A program made the position numbers and the translations under genes. From contig JAPNXP010000002.1 of NCBI GenBank assembly GCA_028753945.1, positions 992,001-1,056,000 of the forward strand: a DNA stretch of 64,000 bases, written 5' to 3'. This stretch comes from Hexactinellida sp. DTS-2022. Its lineage: Eukaryota > Porifera > Hexactinellida. Of this stretch, positions 9,406-19,690 are shown in pieces. Each line of letters opens with the position of its first letter. The stretch's first letter is position 1. The notes under the pieces were generated by a model, which was not told the DNA's origin, did no database searches, and saw only the letters and a program-made list of their open reading frames with translations.

Positions 9406-10584
9406 TTAAATAGCCTTACTGTCGATACCAGGGAAGTCCAACTGGTTCATGATGTCATCTCCGTAATCAGACAGTTTGGTCGTCAGCGTCTCCTCCTCGT
9501 TAATCAGGATCTTCTCGACTAACGCGACCACGTCGCTGATGGTTATGCGCTCCCACTCCTTTCTGTTCCAGCACTTGAGCATGAGTGTGTACAGCTCGCG
9601 CGGACACCCGGACGGCTGTCTCAGAGGAACGAAGTTAGTCGTCGCCATATTGAAGAACCCCTCGTCGTCAAGGTACGAGTATGGGAATTCGCCATACGTG
9701 AATATCTCCCAAAGAGTGACGCCTAGCGACCAAACTACACTCTTGGAATTGAAGTTGTTGTCGAGCAGAGATTCAGGCGCCATCCATCTAATCGGCATCA
9801 TCGAGTCATCTTCCATTTCCGAATATTCGTTCTTGAACAGACTCCTGCCCACGCTGTAGTCCGTGACCTTAACAGTCAGGTCTCCGGCCACGAAGCAGTT
9901 CCTGGCTGCCAGGTCCGTGTGAATGTAGGGCAGCGTGTCCAGATAGGCGCAGCCGTTGCAGATGTCGGAGCCCATCGAGAGCAGCTGCAGGTGAGTCAGG
10001 TAGTGCTGCGAAGTGGGGTTCGTAAACACATTCATATTCTCCAGCAGGAAAGTCTTAAGCGCCCCGTTTAGCGGCAGCTCCATTATAGTGTAGAACGGGA
10101 CCGATGACGTAAGCACCGCGATGAGACGACCCACGTTCGGATGCTGGAACACCTTTAGACGTTCCATCTCCATCTTGAACTCCGCCATCCCCTGCACGGA
10201 TCCGCTCACGAACGTCTTAACCAGGGCTCGGACCCTCTGTCCGTCCTTGAGGACCTCTGCGTCGTATATCTTCCCGAACTCGCCCTCGCCGAGCTCCTCT
10301 ATCAGGTTGACCTGGCGCCGGTACACATCCCAGTCCTCCTCCGCCTTCCCCTCCCCCGCCCCCACGTCCAGGTCCCGCGTCTGCGGATTCCGTATCACGT
10401 ACGGCCTTGCGCTTCTCGCGTGTCTCTCGCCGCGCTTCCGCACGTACGCGCGCGCGGAGCGCAGCAGACTGAGGCAGAGACCCGACAGGAACAGGAACAC
10501 GAATGCTGCGAGGATAGCCGCGCCCGTCCCCACCAGGGATGCAGACACGGCCGCCCAGTAGGGGACCACGAATGGAGAGGACAT
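9406..10584 (-). CDS. LMTK/AATYK-like membrane tyrosine-kinase-like protein
   Basis: 392 aa, ATG at 10584. Residues 1-10 are followed by a long hydrophobic helix (11-41), then a basic juxtamembrane stretch and a kinase domain (about 93-362). Glycine loop GEGEFG 99-104, ATP-site Lys 123 (ALVK), HTD 222-224 instead of HRD, DLAARN 224-229, DYS 242-244 instead of DFG, VVWSLGVTLWE 283-293 lacking the usual Asp. HSD, DYG and NIWSLGVTLWE are exactly the deviations known in lemur tail (LMTK) kinases, and CFVAGDLTVKVTDY closely resembles their catalytic loop, so I assign that family rather than DDR or generic RTK. LMTKs have tiny ectodomains and very long cytoplasmic tails; here the tail is absent (about 30 residues). 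A 5' exon cannot be excluded: the upstream frame closes at a TAG eight codons back. Activity is uncertain. Confidence 0.7.
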   Translation of the reverse strand: MSSPFVVPYWAAVSASLVGTGAAILAAFVFLFLSGLCLSLLRSARAYVRKRGERHARSARPYVIRNPQTRDLDVGAGEGKAEEDWDVYRRQVNLIEELGEGEFGKIYDAEVLKDGQRVRALVKTFVSGSVQGMAEFKMEMERLKVFQHPNVGRLIAVLTSSVPFYTIMELPLNGALKTFLLENMNVFTNPTSQHYLTHLQLLSMGSDICNGCAYLDTLPYIHTDLAARNCFVAGDLTVKVTDYSVGRSLFKNEYSEMEDDSMMPIRWMAPESLLDNNFNSKSVVWSLGVTLWEIFTYGEFPYSYLDDEGFFNMATTNFVPLRQPSGCPRELYTLMLKCWNRKEWERITISDVVALVEKILINEEETLTTKLSDYGDDIMNQLDFPGIDSKAI

Positions 10585-10740
10585 TTCTAATGCACAGCCT
10601 AAGCGCTAGTAACAAATAATGTTACAGATACTATAACATGTTAATTCTTAATATACCGGTATGCTAATACGTGCTCACTGTCAGTACTATTCCGTTAGTT
10701 AGAACATCGGGAGCTTAAACGAAAAAATCAAATGTATTTA

Positions 10741-11094
10741 CAGTGAACTCTCATTCAGGGTTTCATCCAGGCGTGCGCGACGCGCATCCAGACGCGTAAT
10801 TTTGAAAAGAAAATATTCTAGGCGCGCGAAAATCGAGAGATGCTCCCATAGACATAATATAAATTGAGTATTTAGGCGCGTGTGAGCGAACTAAAACTAA
10901 ATCTATGCGCGCAGAATATTTTGCCTGTATTAAAGCCTGCTCTCATTATAACGGCATCCAAGGGACGAAATAAGCGGAGTCGTGAGCTTCGTTACGGCGG
11001 AGTAAATCAATTAATTTATCCGGAATATACGTATACAACAATATGCATGTATGTATTTCGTTGTATTCGAGGTACTTGAAACGGGAGTTCACAG
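10741..11094. mobile_element. pogo-type MITE carrying a nested hAT MITE
   Basis: Left end CAGTGAACTCTCATT after TA (10739-10740). Right end reads GGGAGTTCACAGT followed by a TA-like step. Interrupted by the insertion at 10756-10939; removing it restores the CTCTCATTATAACGG reading typical of this family. Confidence 0.65.
10756..10939. mobile_element. hAT-type MITE, 184 bp, nested
   Basis: Starts CAGGGTTTCATCCAGG and ends CCTGTATTAAAGCCTG, an imperfect inverted pair. The 8-bp CTCTCATT occurs at 10748-10755 and 10940-10947. Internal GCGCG-rich palindromes. Confidence 0.8.
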
Positions 11095-11299
11095 TAGACT
11101 ATAACTGGGAAATTAAAACAGTTTTTCAAACGAGTCTACTGGTGTATTATCTCAATACTAGTATAGATTAATTAATAGCAATACTATAGTATAAAACCAA
11201 TAAATAAAGTTTAGATAGTAAGTATAAATTGTACAGAACAAAGTTGAGCTCACATAAAATGTTAAAACACTAAAAACATGCAACAACTCACGTACGCGT

Positions 11300-12910
11300 T
11301 CAGTTGACATTGAATGGTCTCTCATCCTTTGTAGTCAACAATGCTAGCACATTATCCAGTCGCATTGGACTGTTGTTGTTGTTGTTGTCGGAGGAAGAGG
11401 ATACCTTGTTTAGGGGACTCTTGTCCCTTGGGGCAGGGGAGAAGAGACCGCTGCTGTCTGCTAGCGAGTGTCTCTTAAAGCGGGAGAGAAACCCCCACTC
11501 ACTAGGGTTGCTGGCTCCGTTTAATAATACTTTCTGTTCATTGTTAGTTGATTGTGAAATGCTACCAAACTTCTCGGCGATTATCTCAAACGACTCGTCC
11601 CGGCTGGGCAGTCTCCAGTTCTCGTCCAGAGGGTGTGAGCTGGCGTCCCCCACGTGCACCAGAGACCCCCTGCGGCCCTGCGGCAGCAGAGAGGAGCGCT
11701 GAGATACGTAATGCGTCCCTTTATCAGCCGGGGAGGGGGGCTCCTCCTCTAGCTCTACGCCAATGCGAGAGAGGATGAGCTGCAGACTGGCCTGGAAAGT
11801 GACGATTGCGTAGCTGAGCTTAGGCAGGCGCAGCGTGTGCCAGGAGAAAGAGTTGAGGTATATCAGGTTGGCGCAGAGGAGGCTGGCCTGCGCCCTGAGC
11901 AGCACGTAGGAGAAGAGAGGAATCAGAATATCGGCCGTTATCGGAGGAGGCTCCTGCAGGTTGTACAGCCGCTTCTCCTGGTTGGACTGAGTCTGAGACT
12001 CGCTAGCTATCAGGTCCAGAGTGTCGGCTATACATCTGAGTTTAGCAAAGGGAGTGTGGTTAGTTGATAGATCTGAGATACGATCTGTGGCAGACTGGAA
12101 TTCAAAATCAAACGCGGCTGGTATGTCTAGCTCCCCTATCGTTATTGTCTGACTGGACGACATTAACCTGAACAACTCGTGGTCCTTCTTCTTGCACTTT
12201 TTACAACACACATAGAACACTTTGTCATAAGCCTTCATTAGTGTGTAGTTCTCCACGTATATCCAAATGGGTAAGTTTTCAGAGGAGTCTATATCAGTGG
12301 AAACGTGTGTGAATGCCTTCTTCATTGTTTGCTCGCACATCTCTTCGATCTTAGAGACTGCGTGGTCTAGGAAGTCTATTAGAATTGTGTAATGGTCGTT
12401 GAAGTTCCCAATCTGTCCGTTTAGGAACGTTCTGGCTGCCAGGTGCGTGGGCATGTCGTTCCATTCCCTCTCTCCCTGCACTATGACGTCAGCTATCGAG
12501 GAGCTGGTCTTGTGCTTGAGAGGACTGTACTTGTATTTGGGGTCCAAAGGTCGGTCTAGCAATACAGTCTGGTACTCATTGAACTCTTCATCGTACCCTA
12601 CTTCTTCGTATATTATTTTGGCAGGAATTGATAGAGAAGCGTTGGATATTTCGCCATTTTGTATTGTGTACTCTTCCTCGTGGTCTCTACCGATTCTAGC
12701 GATAAACTGAGACTTAATATAGGGAGAGGGCTGCAGGATATGGTGGTTAACGAACTGTAATGTAAAACCGGAGTTCGCAATAGTGTCAGAGTGCGGAATA
12801 CAGATTAGCATGGACTGCTTTTGAGCTTTGAGCAAGAGGGCAGAGTATTTGTTATGTAGAAGAGTAAAAAAATCATTTTTAGGACCGAATTCGTCTGAAA
12901 AATCTACCAT
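11300..12910 (-). CDS. VPS9-domain protein, Varp/ANKRD27-like N-terminal half
   Basis: 536 aa, single exon, ATG at 12910. In animals Varp (ANKRD27) is a Rab21 exchange factor and Rab32/38, VAMP7 and retromer partner on endosomes. The first 200 residues follow the Varp N-terminus (SIPAKIIYEEVGYDEEFNEY, then a helical block with FNDHY). The VPS9 catalytic core lies at about 215-385: LRCIADTLDLI 291-301, ITADILIPLFSYVLL 324-338 with the expected Asp 327, NLIYLNSF 348-355, and YAIVTFQASLQLI 367-379. The remaining 150 residues are Ser/Asn-rich and disordered, with no ankyrin repeats, and end at a stop, so the C-terminal half that binds Rab32 and VAMP7 in Varp is missing. It may be an ankyrin-less Varp, or a broader VPS9 protein. 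CC-x-KCKK at 236-241 is unexplained. Confidence 0.75.
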   Translation of the reverse strand: MVDFSDEFGPKNDFFTLLHNKYSALLLKAQKQSMLICIPHSDTIANSGFTLQFVNHHILQPSPYIKSQFIARIGRDHEEEYTIQNGEISNASLSIPAKIIYEEVGYDEEFNEYQTVLLDRPLDPKYKYSPLKHKTSSSIADVIVQGEREWNDMPTHLAARTFLNGQIGNFNDHYTILIDFLDHAVSKIEEMCEQTMKKAFTHVSTDIDSSENLPIWIYVENYTLMKAYDKVFYVCCKKCKKKDHELFRLMSSSQTITIGELDIPAAFDFEFQSATDRISDLSTNHTPFAKLRCIADTLDLIASESQTQSNQEKRLYNLQEPPPITADILIPLFSYVLLRAQASLLCANLIYLNSFSWHTLRLPKLSYAIVTFQASLQLILSRIGVELEEEPPSPADKGTHYVSQRSSLLPQGRRGSLVHVGDASSHPLDENWRLPSRDESFEIIAEKFGSISQSTNNEQKVLLNGASNPSEWGFLSRFKRHSLADSSGLFSPAPRDKSPLNKVSSSSDNNNNNSPMRLDNVLALLTTKDERPFNVN

Positions 12911-12942
12911 AATGCCTATCAGTGGGAGTTAATGGAGATGAG

Positions 12943-12955
12943 CCATTTATAGATC
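12943..12955 (-). promoter_or_regulatory. Possible TATA box for the Varp-like gene
   Basis: Minus-strand GATCTATAAATGG about 35-45 bases before the ATG at 12910, implying a 5' UTR of only about 10-20 nt. Pattern only; no transcript data. Confidence 0.35.
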
Positions 12956-14100
12956 AATTCGTTCATAACAATAGCTCTATGCTATAGCACACGATGAAAG
13001 AATCTATTCTCCTAGAAGAGATATTGGGCATACAGGAGTATCAATGGTCACGAGATGGATAAACTCTGTCTATTAGATCATATGGCTTTAGCAATGTACG
13101 TGCAAAGAAGTTGTATAATTACAATGACAACAGATTGGTGTACTCTTGTAATACATTATTTACTGATTAGAAATAAATAATATGGTATTACACTATACTT
13201 TATTCATAGTGTTGTGCGAGTGTGTTCTCAGTCAATTAAAAGATTAATTGAAACGAATTCTATTATAATATAATACCTCTCAACAATGTATTGGGAACCC
13301 AATCCGGAATTTACGCCTATGAAAACTTAAAGAGGTCATTTAAACCATAGTGTGTTGAAGGATAATTATCGTTAAATACAATTCGATCTCTGCGTTTAAT
13401 ATTTATCATATCAATATCCTTGTTTTGTTAAAGAACATTAAATAGTTAATTACTCTCGGTAAGACATAGCATAATATTAGTCTGGTTTAATTGTTCTGAT
13501 AAATAAGATAATACGAGCAGTAAAAGTCTTACAGAGAATCCACAATGAAATATAGAGTAGTGAATAATGAAACATTTAGAGTCGAGATATAAACTAACTT
13601 TGCCACAACAACATATCTACAGGAACCTTAAGAGCAGCTAGCTCTCTATAAGGATGCAAGTTATCGAGGGTAATGGCATAATATATTCGATAACCTCTTA
13701 TCATTATACTAACTGGTGTAAAATCAAAATTTATGATCAAGTTACCTGGAGGTGTGCAGTCCATTTCATACGGTAGGTTTTTTCTGTTGACTCGAACAGA
13801 AATGCAATTAAAATTGAGAAAAACATAATTCAATAATGAGACCAATGTACCTAAAGGAAACAAACCAAAATACCCTGTGTATAGAAAATTTGATATTAGC
13901 AGCACTGCCTAACAAAAAGATACAAAATAAGGACATACAAACATTTAATGAATAAACACCAATAAGCAGGGAGGGCATGGGAAATTCAGTTCCTAGTTAC
14001 TTATTCATCAATTTCAATAGCATTAGCCTACTCTCGCGTTCGTTTGATGCTAAAGGGATATGTTGCATCGATAGCATTAAATAAAGTGAGTGTGGGGGGA
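12956..14100. other. Intergenic with one unrecognised minus-strand open stretch
   Basis: AT-rich spacer. A minus-strand frame at 13594-13905 (about 100 codons, no ATG until codon 48) is preceded by good acceptor-like signals (TTTGTTTCCTTTAG) and ends near a GTTAGT donor-like site, so it could be an exon. No family recognised and no partner exon found. The rest shows no transposon ends or RNA genes. Confidence 0.25.
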
Positions 14101-15096
14101 TCACAGGATGACACAGGATTTCTTGGAAGCCGTGTAGACGGGGGATTCGTTGATAATCTCGAACATTCGCTGAATGTGGGCGTCACTGGGTGTCTCGGAC
14201 CAGGAGAAAATGGAGCGGAACTGGTTCATCATTGGCTGCATGTGTGGCTGAGAGAGAATTCTACTCTGGAGGTCTTCGGCTAGCAGGTTGTCTTCCCTTG
14301 TCTGGCAGTGCGTGAATGCCAGCATAACCTTGTTGTTGCCCAGGGTGCTGAGTGCGTATGGGACCAGGGACGAGTAGTATCCGCCCTCTGACGTCACGAG
14401 GAGCCGCGCCTCCGTCGCGTTGTAGCAGAGCAGGAGACAGGAGTAGACGCGCTTCAGCAGGCGGCTGGGATCAGCTGACAGCAGCCGGTGGGAGGGCACG
14501 GGGAGGCTGTCGATAATCACCCCGTGCTCCTGGAAAATGTCCCCGAATCGCTTCTCGAGTGTGTACGCTATCTGCTTAGGCTGGTCGAACTCCCTTCCGA
14601 TGACCAGAACGGATTTGCGGTTGAAAATAGGAACAACCGTGTGCGGCACTATTTGCCGCGGAACGCGCAGCTCTCTGGCGGGCGGCTCGTGCTGAGAGCC
14701 GTCCGAGTCTTCCCCCAGGAGCGACTCGGTCGACCGGACGCTGCTGGCCCCGGACGGGGGCTGCGTGTGGGCGGCGTGGCTGGGGGAGCCGGGGGGCGGG
14801 GCGGACTCGGACTCGTGGTCGAAAGCGGAGAGCTCGTTCTGGTCCGGGAGGTAGGTGGCAGAGGGGAGCCTGGTGGGAGAGGGGGAGGAGTCTGAGGCGT
14901 TGTCGCAAGTGTACGTCATCGGGAAGTCGCCTCCCGCGGGGTAAGCCTGCATGTCGGTGGAATTGGGATCGTAGTGCGGCTCGAAAAACTCTTTGAAATA
15001 ATCGACGAAAGTGGGTCCGACGGGTTCCAGAGGGGGAGAGGGGAGGGAAGGGGAGGAATCGGCTGCCAGGTCCCCGTCAAACATAAAATTTTCCAT
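14101..15096 (-). CDS. Unrecognised alpha/beta protein with CaaX prenylation tail
   Basis: 331 aa, single exon, ATG at 15096. Residues 1-155 are Ser/Pro/acid-rich and probably disordered. From about 160 to 320 strands and helices alternate: KSVLVIGREFD (161-171), helix QIAYTLEKRFGDIF, HGVIIDSLPVPSH, RLLKRVYSCLLLCYN (212-226), KVMLAFTHCQ (256-265), then FRSIFSW...IQRMFEIINE (293-317). The order and the late F-S-W helix recall SEFIR/TIR signalling domains, but no diagnostic motif proves it; there is no P-loop, so it is not an active Ras-like GTPase. The last four residues, CVIL after a KK pair, form a CaaX box, and terminal Leu predicts geranylgeranylation and membrane attachment. Inferred: a membrane-tethered signalling adaptor. 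Function is not known from the sequence. Confidence 0.6.
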   Translation of the reverse strand: MENFMFDGDLAADSSPSLPSPPLEPVGPTFVDYFKEFFEPHYDPNSTDMQAYPAGGDFPMTYTCDNASDSSPSPTRLPSATYLPDQNELSAFDHESESAPPPGSPSHAAHTQPPSGASSVRSTESLLGEDSDGSQHEPPARELRVPRQIVPHTVVPIFNRKSVLVIGREFDQPKQIAYTLEKRFGDIFQEHGVIIDSLPVPSHRLLSADPSRLLKRVYSCLLLCYNATEARLLVTSEGGYYSSLVPYALSTLGNNKVMLAFTHCQTREDNLLAEDLQSRILSQPHMQPMMNQFRSIFSWSETPSDAHIQRMFEIINESPVYTASKKSCVIL

Positions 15097-16131
15097 TATT
15101 GCTACTAGAATGTTAGGATAGTAAAGCGAATAAATAGAGAATGACCTTTGAATATAATAATCATCAGCGTGTAGGCAGTATCAATAACAACTGTTAATTG
15201 AGGTTAGTTAGTGAACACATAACATGGCCAGACCAGTGGGCAGCGATACAATGTAAAGAGTGATGTCTCATGAAACAATAAACAGAAAATAATGTCCAAA
15301 ATTGGGAAATGGTGGGATTTATATGTATTATTCATATTAATTATGGTCTCACTCAATGACGAATCTACGCGTGTTTAGCACAATATAATTAAAATCATAA
15401 GATAATTGTTTGAGTCGAAGAGGTCAAAACTATGGAAATAACAGAGTTCTAAAGGTGAGAATAGCATCGGACTTCTGGCCTTTCGAGTTAGTGACTTACA
15501 AACCTTAGACCTTAGAGTATAGACAAATAATATTTCAGCTAGACGTAAATCAAATGTTATTACAGTTAACAGACATCAACCGTGGTTATTCGAGAAATAC
15601 TTTCCTGTATAGTTCGGACAGACGCAGGCTATATGTTTGTGTGTTTCAGGCGCTGCGACCTATATTACAGGATCTCACATTAAAATTCCCCCACATACTG
15701 GACACTCAGGGTCATGTTATTGTCGGGCTATTATTTTATCTCTCTAGGAATCATAAGCTAGACATTGGAATACGTTTGTACGATCATTCTAACTACTGAG
15801 TACAAAGTCAATTTCTTATGTATACATGTGCTAAGAATGATTACATGAACATACGTACTAACAAGTATATTCGTATAACTCGTAGAACGCAAGTGATCTT
15901 TGAAAAGTGCAAATAAGTAAGTAGTACAAGTGTGTTGATATTCAACTTACAGGTTTGAGTGAATCACCAAATTAATTTAAAATACCTATTCGATAGAACG
16001 GTAGATGTCACCTGTAGACATTTCTTGGTTTTAATAGTTCGCTCACACCGTGACTGGCTTCTTGTTATTTCATCTCTCCAGCGATATATGAATACCAAAG
16101 TCCGTCAATCGTAGTCAGGCACAGGATCACA
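15097..16131. other. Intergenic, no feature recognised
   Basis: About 1 kb of AT-rich DNA. An 81-codon plus ORF at 15554-15799 has no family resemblance and no upstream context; I do not call it. No transposon termini seen. Confidence 0.4.
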
Positions 16132-17628
16132 TTACAGAACTTCTAAATCCACATGCTTGGCTTCAGGAAATCGCCTCTTTATCTCTGTCTCGAGTCTGTC
16201 CACCTCGACAGCCAGCGTGTCTATCATCTGCTCCCCGTGTGTCAGCAGGAATGCGTACAGCTGATCCTCAGTCTCTATGTCCCGCGTCTGTTGCAGCAGA
16301 GAACTCATGTTCTGTTTCTCCAGGTGCACCCGCGCCAGCTCGTGTCCGTCGAAGTTAATCTCGGCTTTGAAGCGGATTATGTCGGCCCCCAGGTCCAGAG
16401 CCTTGACGTCATGCACGGACCGAATAACCCTGTCTCTCTCGAGCAGATCTATTATGTGTCGCAAGCGCTCCGGGGGGATGGACCGGCCCATAAGTGCGTC
16501 GCTGTTCCTCTTAATCAGGAACAGCGCCACAGCCCCCAACAGCCCCCCGATGCACACAGAGCCGATCGCGTCGTACACGTGGCTACCAGTGGCGCAGGTG
16601 AGCGCGAGACAGGAGCTGGCAGTCAGCACCCCCAGCACCGCCACGCTGTCCTCAAGCAGCACCGCCACCGAGCTGGGGTCGCGCCCTCTCAGGATGTACT
16701 CGCGAAATGTAACACCGCTCATCCTAGCCGCCTCCCTGATCTGACTGAGCGCCATCGACAGGGTGAAGCTCTCCACCACGAATGAGGCAGCCAGCACCAG
16801 CAGCGCAGCGGGCAGAGAGGTGTACTCGGGGGCGTGGTAGAAGGAGGATATCCCGTGGTACACGCTGAGACCCGCGCCCAGGAAGAATACGCTCATCCCG
16901 CTCATGAGCGCGTATATGTAGCGAGCGGTGGCGAAGCCGTAGGGATGGTCAGGGGAAGGGTCCCGCGTGGAGTGAGCAATGCCCACTGCCAGCAGAACCT
17001 GGTTACACAGGTCTGCAAAGGAATGTATGGCTTCCGAAAGGAGAGAGGCAGATCCTGTGTAGAAGTAGGTGCTGAGCTTCATGGTCAGAACAATGAAATT
17101 GCTTAGAATGGCAAACCCAACCACGCGGCCAGACCCGCCGTAGAACACGTGGCGCCTCGCTCTGTACTCATCCATGGTGCTGCGCTTACCGGACTTCTTC
17201 TTCAGATGTCCGATAAGCCCGGCCAGTATCTTAGAGCGCACTTCGTCGTCTTCCATGAGTCGGGAGCGTCTCGTTCTCTCCAGCTCCAGCTTGTTGAAGC
17301 TGCCCCACACCTCCAGCGCCTTCCGCTCGACCTCCGACTTGAGGTAGCACTTCTCGTAGGCCGGGTCCGTGGAGAAGGCGCTGCGCACCATGCGCGCCTG
17401 CAGCTGCTCCAGGTGCCGCAGCTCCAGCTGGTAGTCGCTCATGGCGCGCACCGGGGATATGAAGGTGTTGCGGTAGTAGGAGGGAGGCGACTCCGAGGGC
17501 TTTGGTGGTTTCTGGGGCTGGGCCGGTTTGTGGGGGAGCGAGGACGGGGGGAAGGGGTTGGTGGAGTAGACACGGGACACATTGTTAACGCGTATAAGTA
17601 CAAGGACAGTCCTCCGTGTGAGGAACAT
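16132..17628 (-). CDS. SLC30A9: Mitochondrial zinc transporter SLC30A9 (ZnT9)
   Basis: 498 aa, single exon, ATG at 17628. Human SLC30A9 exports zinc from the mitochondrial matrix. The N-terminus (MFLTRRTVLVLIRVNNVSR) is basic and free of acids, like a mitochondrial targeting peptide. A helical pre-domain (about 65-145) carries the family's LEVWGSFNKLELERTRRSR block. The cation-efflux domain starts at SGRVVGFAILSNF (166-178); TM2 has HSFAD (His 202, Asp 206), followed by HPYGF 228-232, the helix pair FFLGAGLSVYHGISSF, and the TM5 motif LLEDSVAVLG with Glu 326/Asp 327, which replaces the usual His as in other ZnT9 proteins. The C-terminal domain (about 385-498) has RFKAEINFDG and a final EAKHVDLEVL. 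Human protein is 568 aa; the difference is in the N-terminal linker. Confidence 0.93.
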   Translation of the reverse strand: MFLTRRTVLVLIRVNNVSRVYSTNPFPPSSLPHKPAQPQKPPKPSESPPSYYRNTFISPVRAMSDYQLELRHLEQLQARMVRSAFSTDPAYEKCYLKSEVERKALEVWGSFNKLELERTRRSRLMEDDEVRSKILAGLIGHLKKKSGKRSTMDEYRARRHVFYGGSGRVVGFAILSNFIVLTMKLSTYFYTGSASLLSEAIHSFADLCNQVLLAVGIAHSTRDPSPDHPYGFATARYIYALMSGMSVFFLGAGLSVYHGISSFYHAPEYTSLPAALLVLAASFVVESFTLSMALSQIREAARMSGVTFREYILRGRDPSSVAVLLEDSVAVLGVLTASSCLALTCATGSHVYDAIGSVCIGGLLGAVALFLIKRNSDALMGRSIPPERLRHIIDLLERDRVIRSVHDVKALDLGADIIRFKAEINFDGHELARVHLEKQNMSSLLQQTRDIETEDQLYAFLLTHGEQMIDTLAVEVDRLETEIKRRFPEAKHVDLEVL

Positions 17629-17816
17629 TCAGTGCATAAATATATATAGCTGGCAAAAGGAATGTAGAAATATTTCGCTAATATTATTATTAATTATGTA
17701 CTTGGAATGATCCTCTAATCTAATTGTATTAGATAACTTTATAATTAATTGGTTATAATACGGCCAAATGCTATTTATAACCTCTCAGCAAATAACCCTA
17801 ACTGTCTATACTATAC

Positions 17817-17863
17817 CAGGCACGTAGCTACGGGAGGGGGGCGATACTCTAGCTACGTGCCTG
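17817..17863. mobile_element. Minimal 47-bp hAT-type element
   Basis: CAGGCACGTAGCTACGG at the left and AGCTACGTGCCTG at the right are inverted; 8-bp TACTATAC flanks at 17809-17816 and 17864-17871. Only a G-rich centre of about 20 bases separates the arms. Confidence 0.75.
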
Positions 17864-17936
17864 TACTATACCAAGCTTAAAGTATATAATATTTGCTTTA
17901 AAATTACATTTTGCACAAGGATAAAAAATCTAAAAT

Positions 17937-18038
17937 TATAGCTGTGCTGACAGCATTTTCTCTTGGAGGCACATCACTCAGCCAACAAAAATAGTGGCTC
18001 TAAAGAAAATGCTGTCGGCACAGATATAATTTTAGATT
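17937..18038. repeat. Diverged copy of the 118-bp hairpin
   Basis: AATCTAAAATTATAGCTGTG pairs with CACAGATATAATTTTAGATT, with the GCTGACAGCATTTTC / GAAAATGCTGTCGGC inner stem. Same architecture as the 22 hairpins of the right half, but standing alone about 14 kb from the array and with different loop sequence. Confidence 0.75.
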
Positions 18039-18160
18039 TTTTACAGATATTGACTGTCCCCTGGAGTTCGTACTAACGAGAGTAGATTGTAACCACGTAT
18101 AATAAGATCTAACCAATGAGATATTCCCGTATATAGTGCCTGTGTTATCAATTGACAGTA

Positions 18161-18317
18161 CAGTGAACTCCCGTTCTAAAGAAGTTTATAACGAAATGGA
18201 ATTCCCCTCACTCCCAGAGCTCTAAATGTATTAATTATCATCCGTTTATAACGAATATCCGGATATAACAAAAATAATTTACAGGTCCCAAGACTTCGTT
18301 ATAACGAGAGTTGACTG
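18161..18317. mobile_element. pogo-type MITE, 157 bp
   Basis: CAGTGAACTCCCGTT at the left and ACGAGAGTTGACTG at the right, flanked by TA at 18159-18160 and 18318-18319. Internal TTATAACGAA motifs are shared with 6811 and 22607. Confidence 0.8.
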
Positions 18318-18339
18318 TATATCTACAATCGTCATTAAA

Positions 18340-18973
18340 CTTCCCTCTTTGCATACTTTACTTTGCTTTGAGTCTCACAATCTAACCGCTGTATCTTGGC
18401 TAAAGCTCAGTCTTTTACAAAACTGAACTTCCCTTTCTCTCTAACTTTATTTTGATCTTATTTGTCTGACTAAATCTTAAAAACTAATTTGAACCTTGCT
18501 TGCTATTACTATAAATGAATAAAATCTTTACTTTTACTAAAACTGTGATTTGTCTTGAACTCTTGGTTCATTACTTGAACTTTGGTTCATTACTTGAACT
18601 CTTGCTTTTACTTTATATTACCAACTGTACAATGCTTGTTGTCTAGATATAGAGAGACAGGTCAATAGATATAATTATCAACAAACTATTCAATTAGTTA
18701 GCACAATAATCAAACTATCATAAGGTACCTCAGAGAAATAACCTTACATCCGTATTAAATTGCACACGTTACTAGGGAGTTAACATGAAAATATTGGTCT
18801 GAGAATTATGTCAAATTGTATACTCGATTCCAATGTTTGTTTTTTATGTGATTAACGGAAATCTAGTATAAGTTCATATTACTCTGGGGCACCTATGAAC
18901 AAGCAGTATTATAGCTAACTACGTGTATCTAGTACCTATCACTAAGAGGGATAACAAGCAGATTAGTAACTAG
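18340..18973. other. Intergenic downstream of SRSF10
   Basis: Pyrimidine-rich stretch (18340-18640) with a TTGAACTCTTGGTTCATTAC partial tandem repeat, then AT-rich DNA. No gene or transposon end recognised. Confidence 0.35.

Positions 18974-19690
<717 letters not shown>

Noticed and set aside
9406..10584. Assignment as a DDR-type receptor tyrosine kinase
   Set aside because: The IRWMAPESLL region resembles DDR, but HTD, DYS and the VVWSLGVTLWE change together match LMTK better, and there is no ectodomain.
13594..13905. Candidate exon on the minus strand
   Set aside because: No ATG for 47 codons, no recognisable family and no partner exon; kept only as a note in the intergenic entry.
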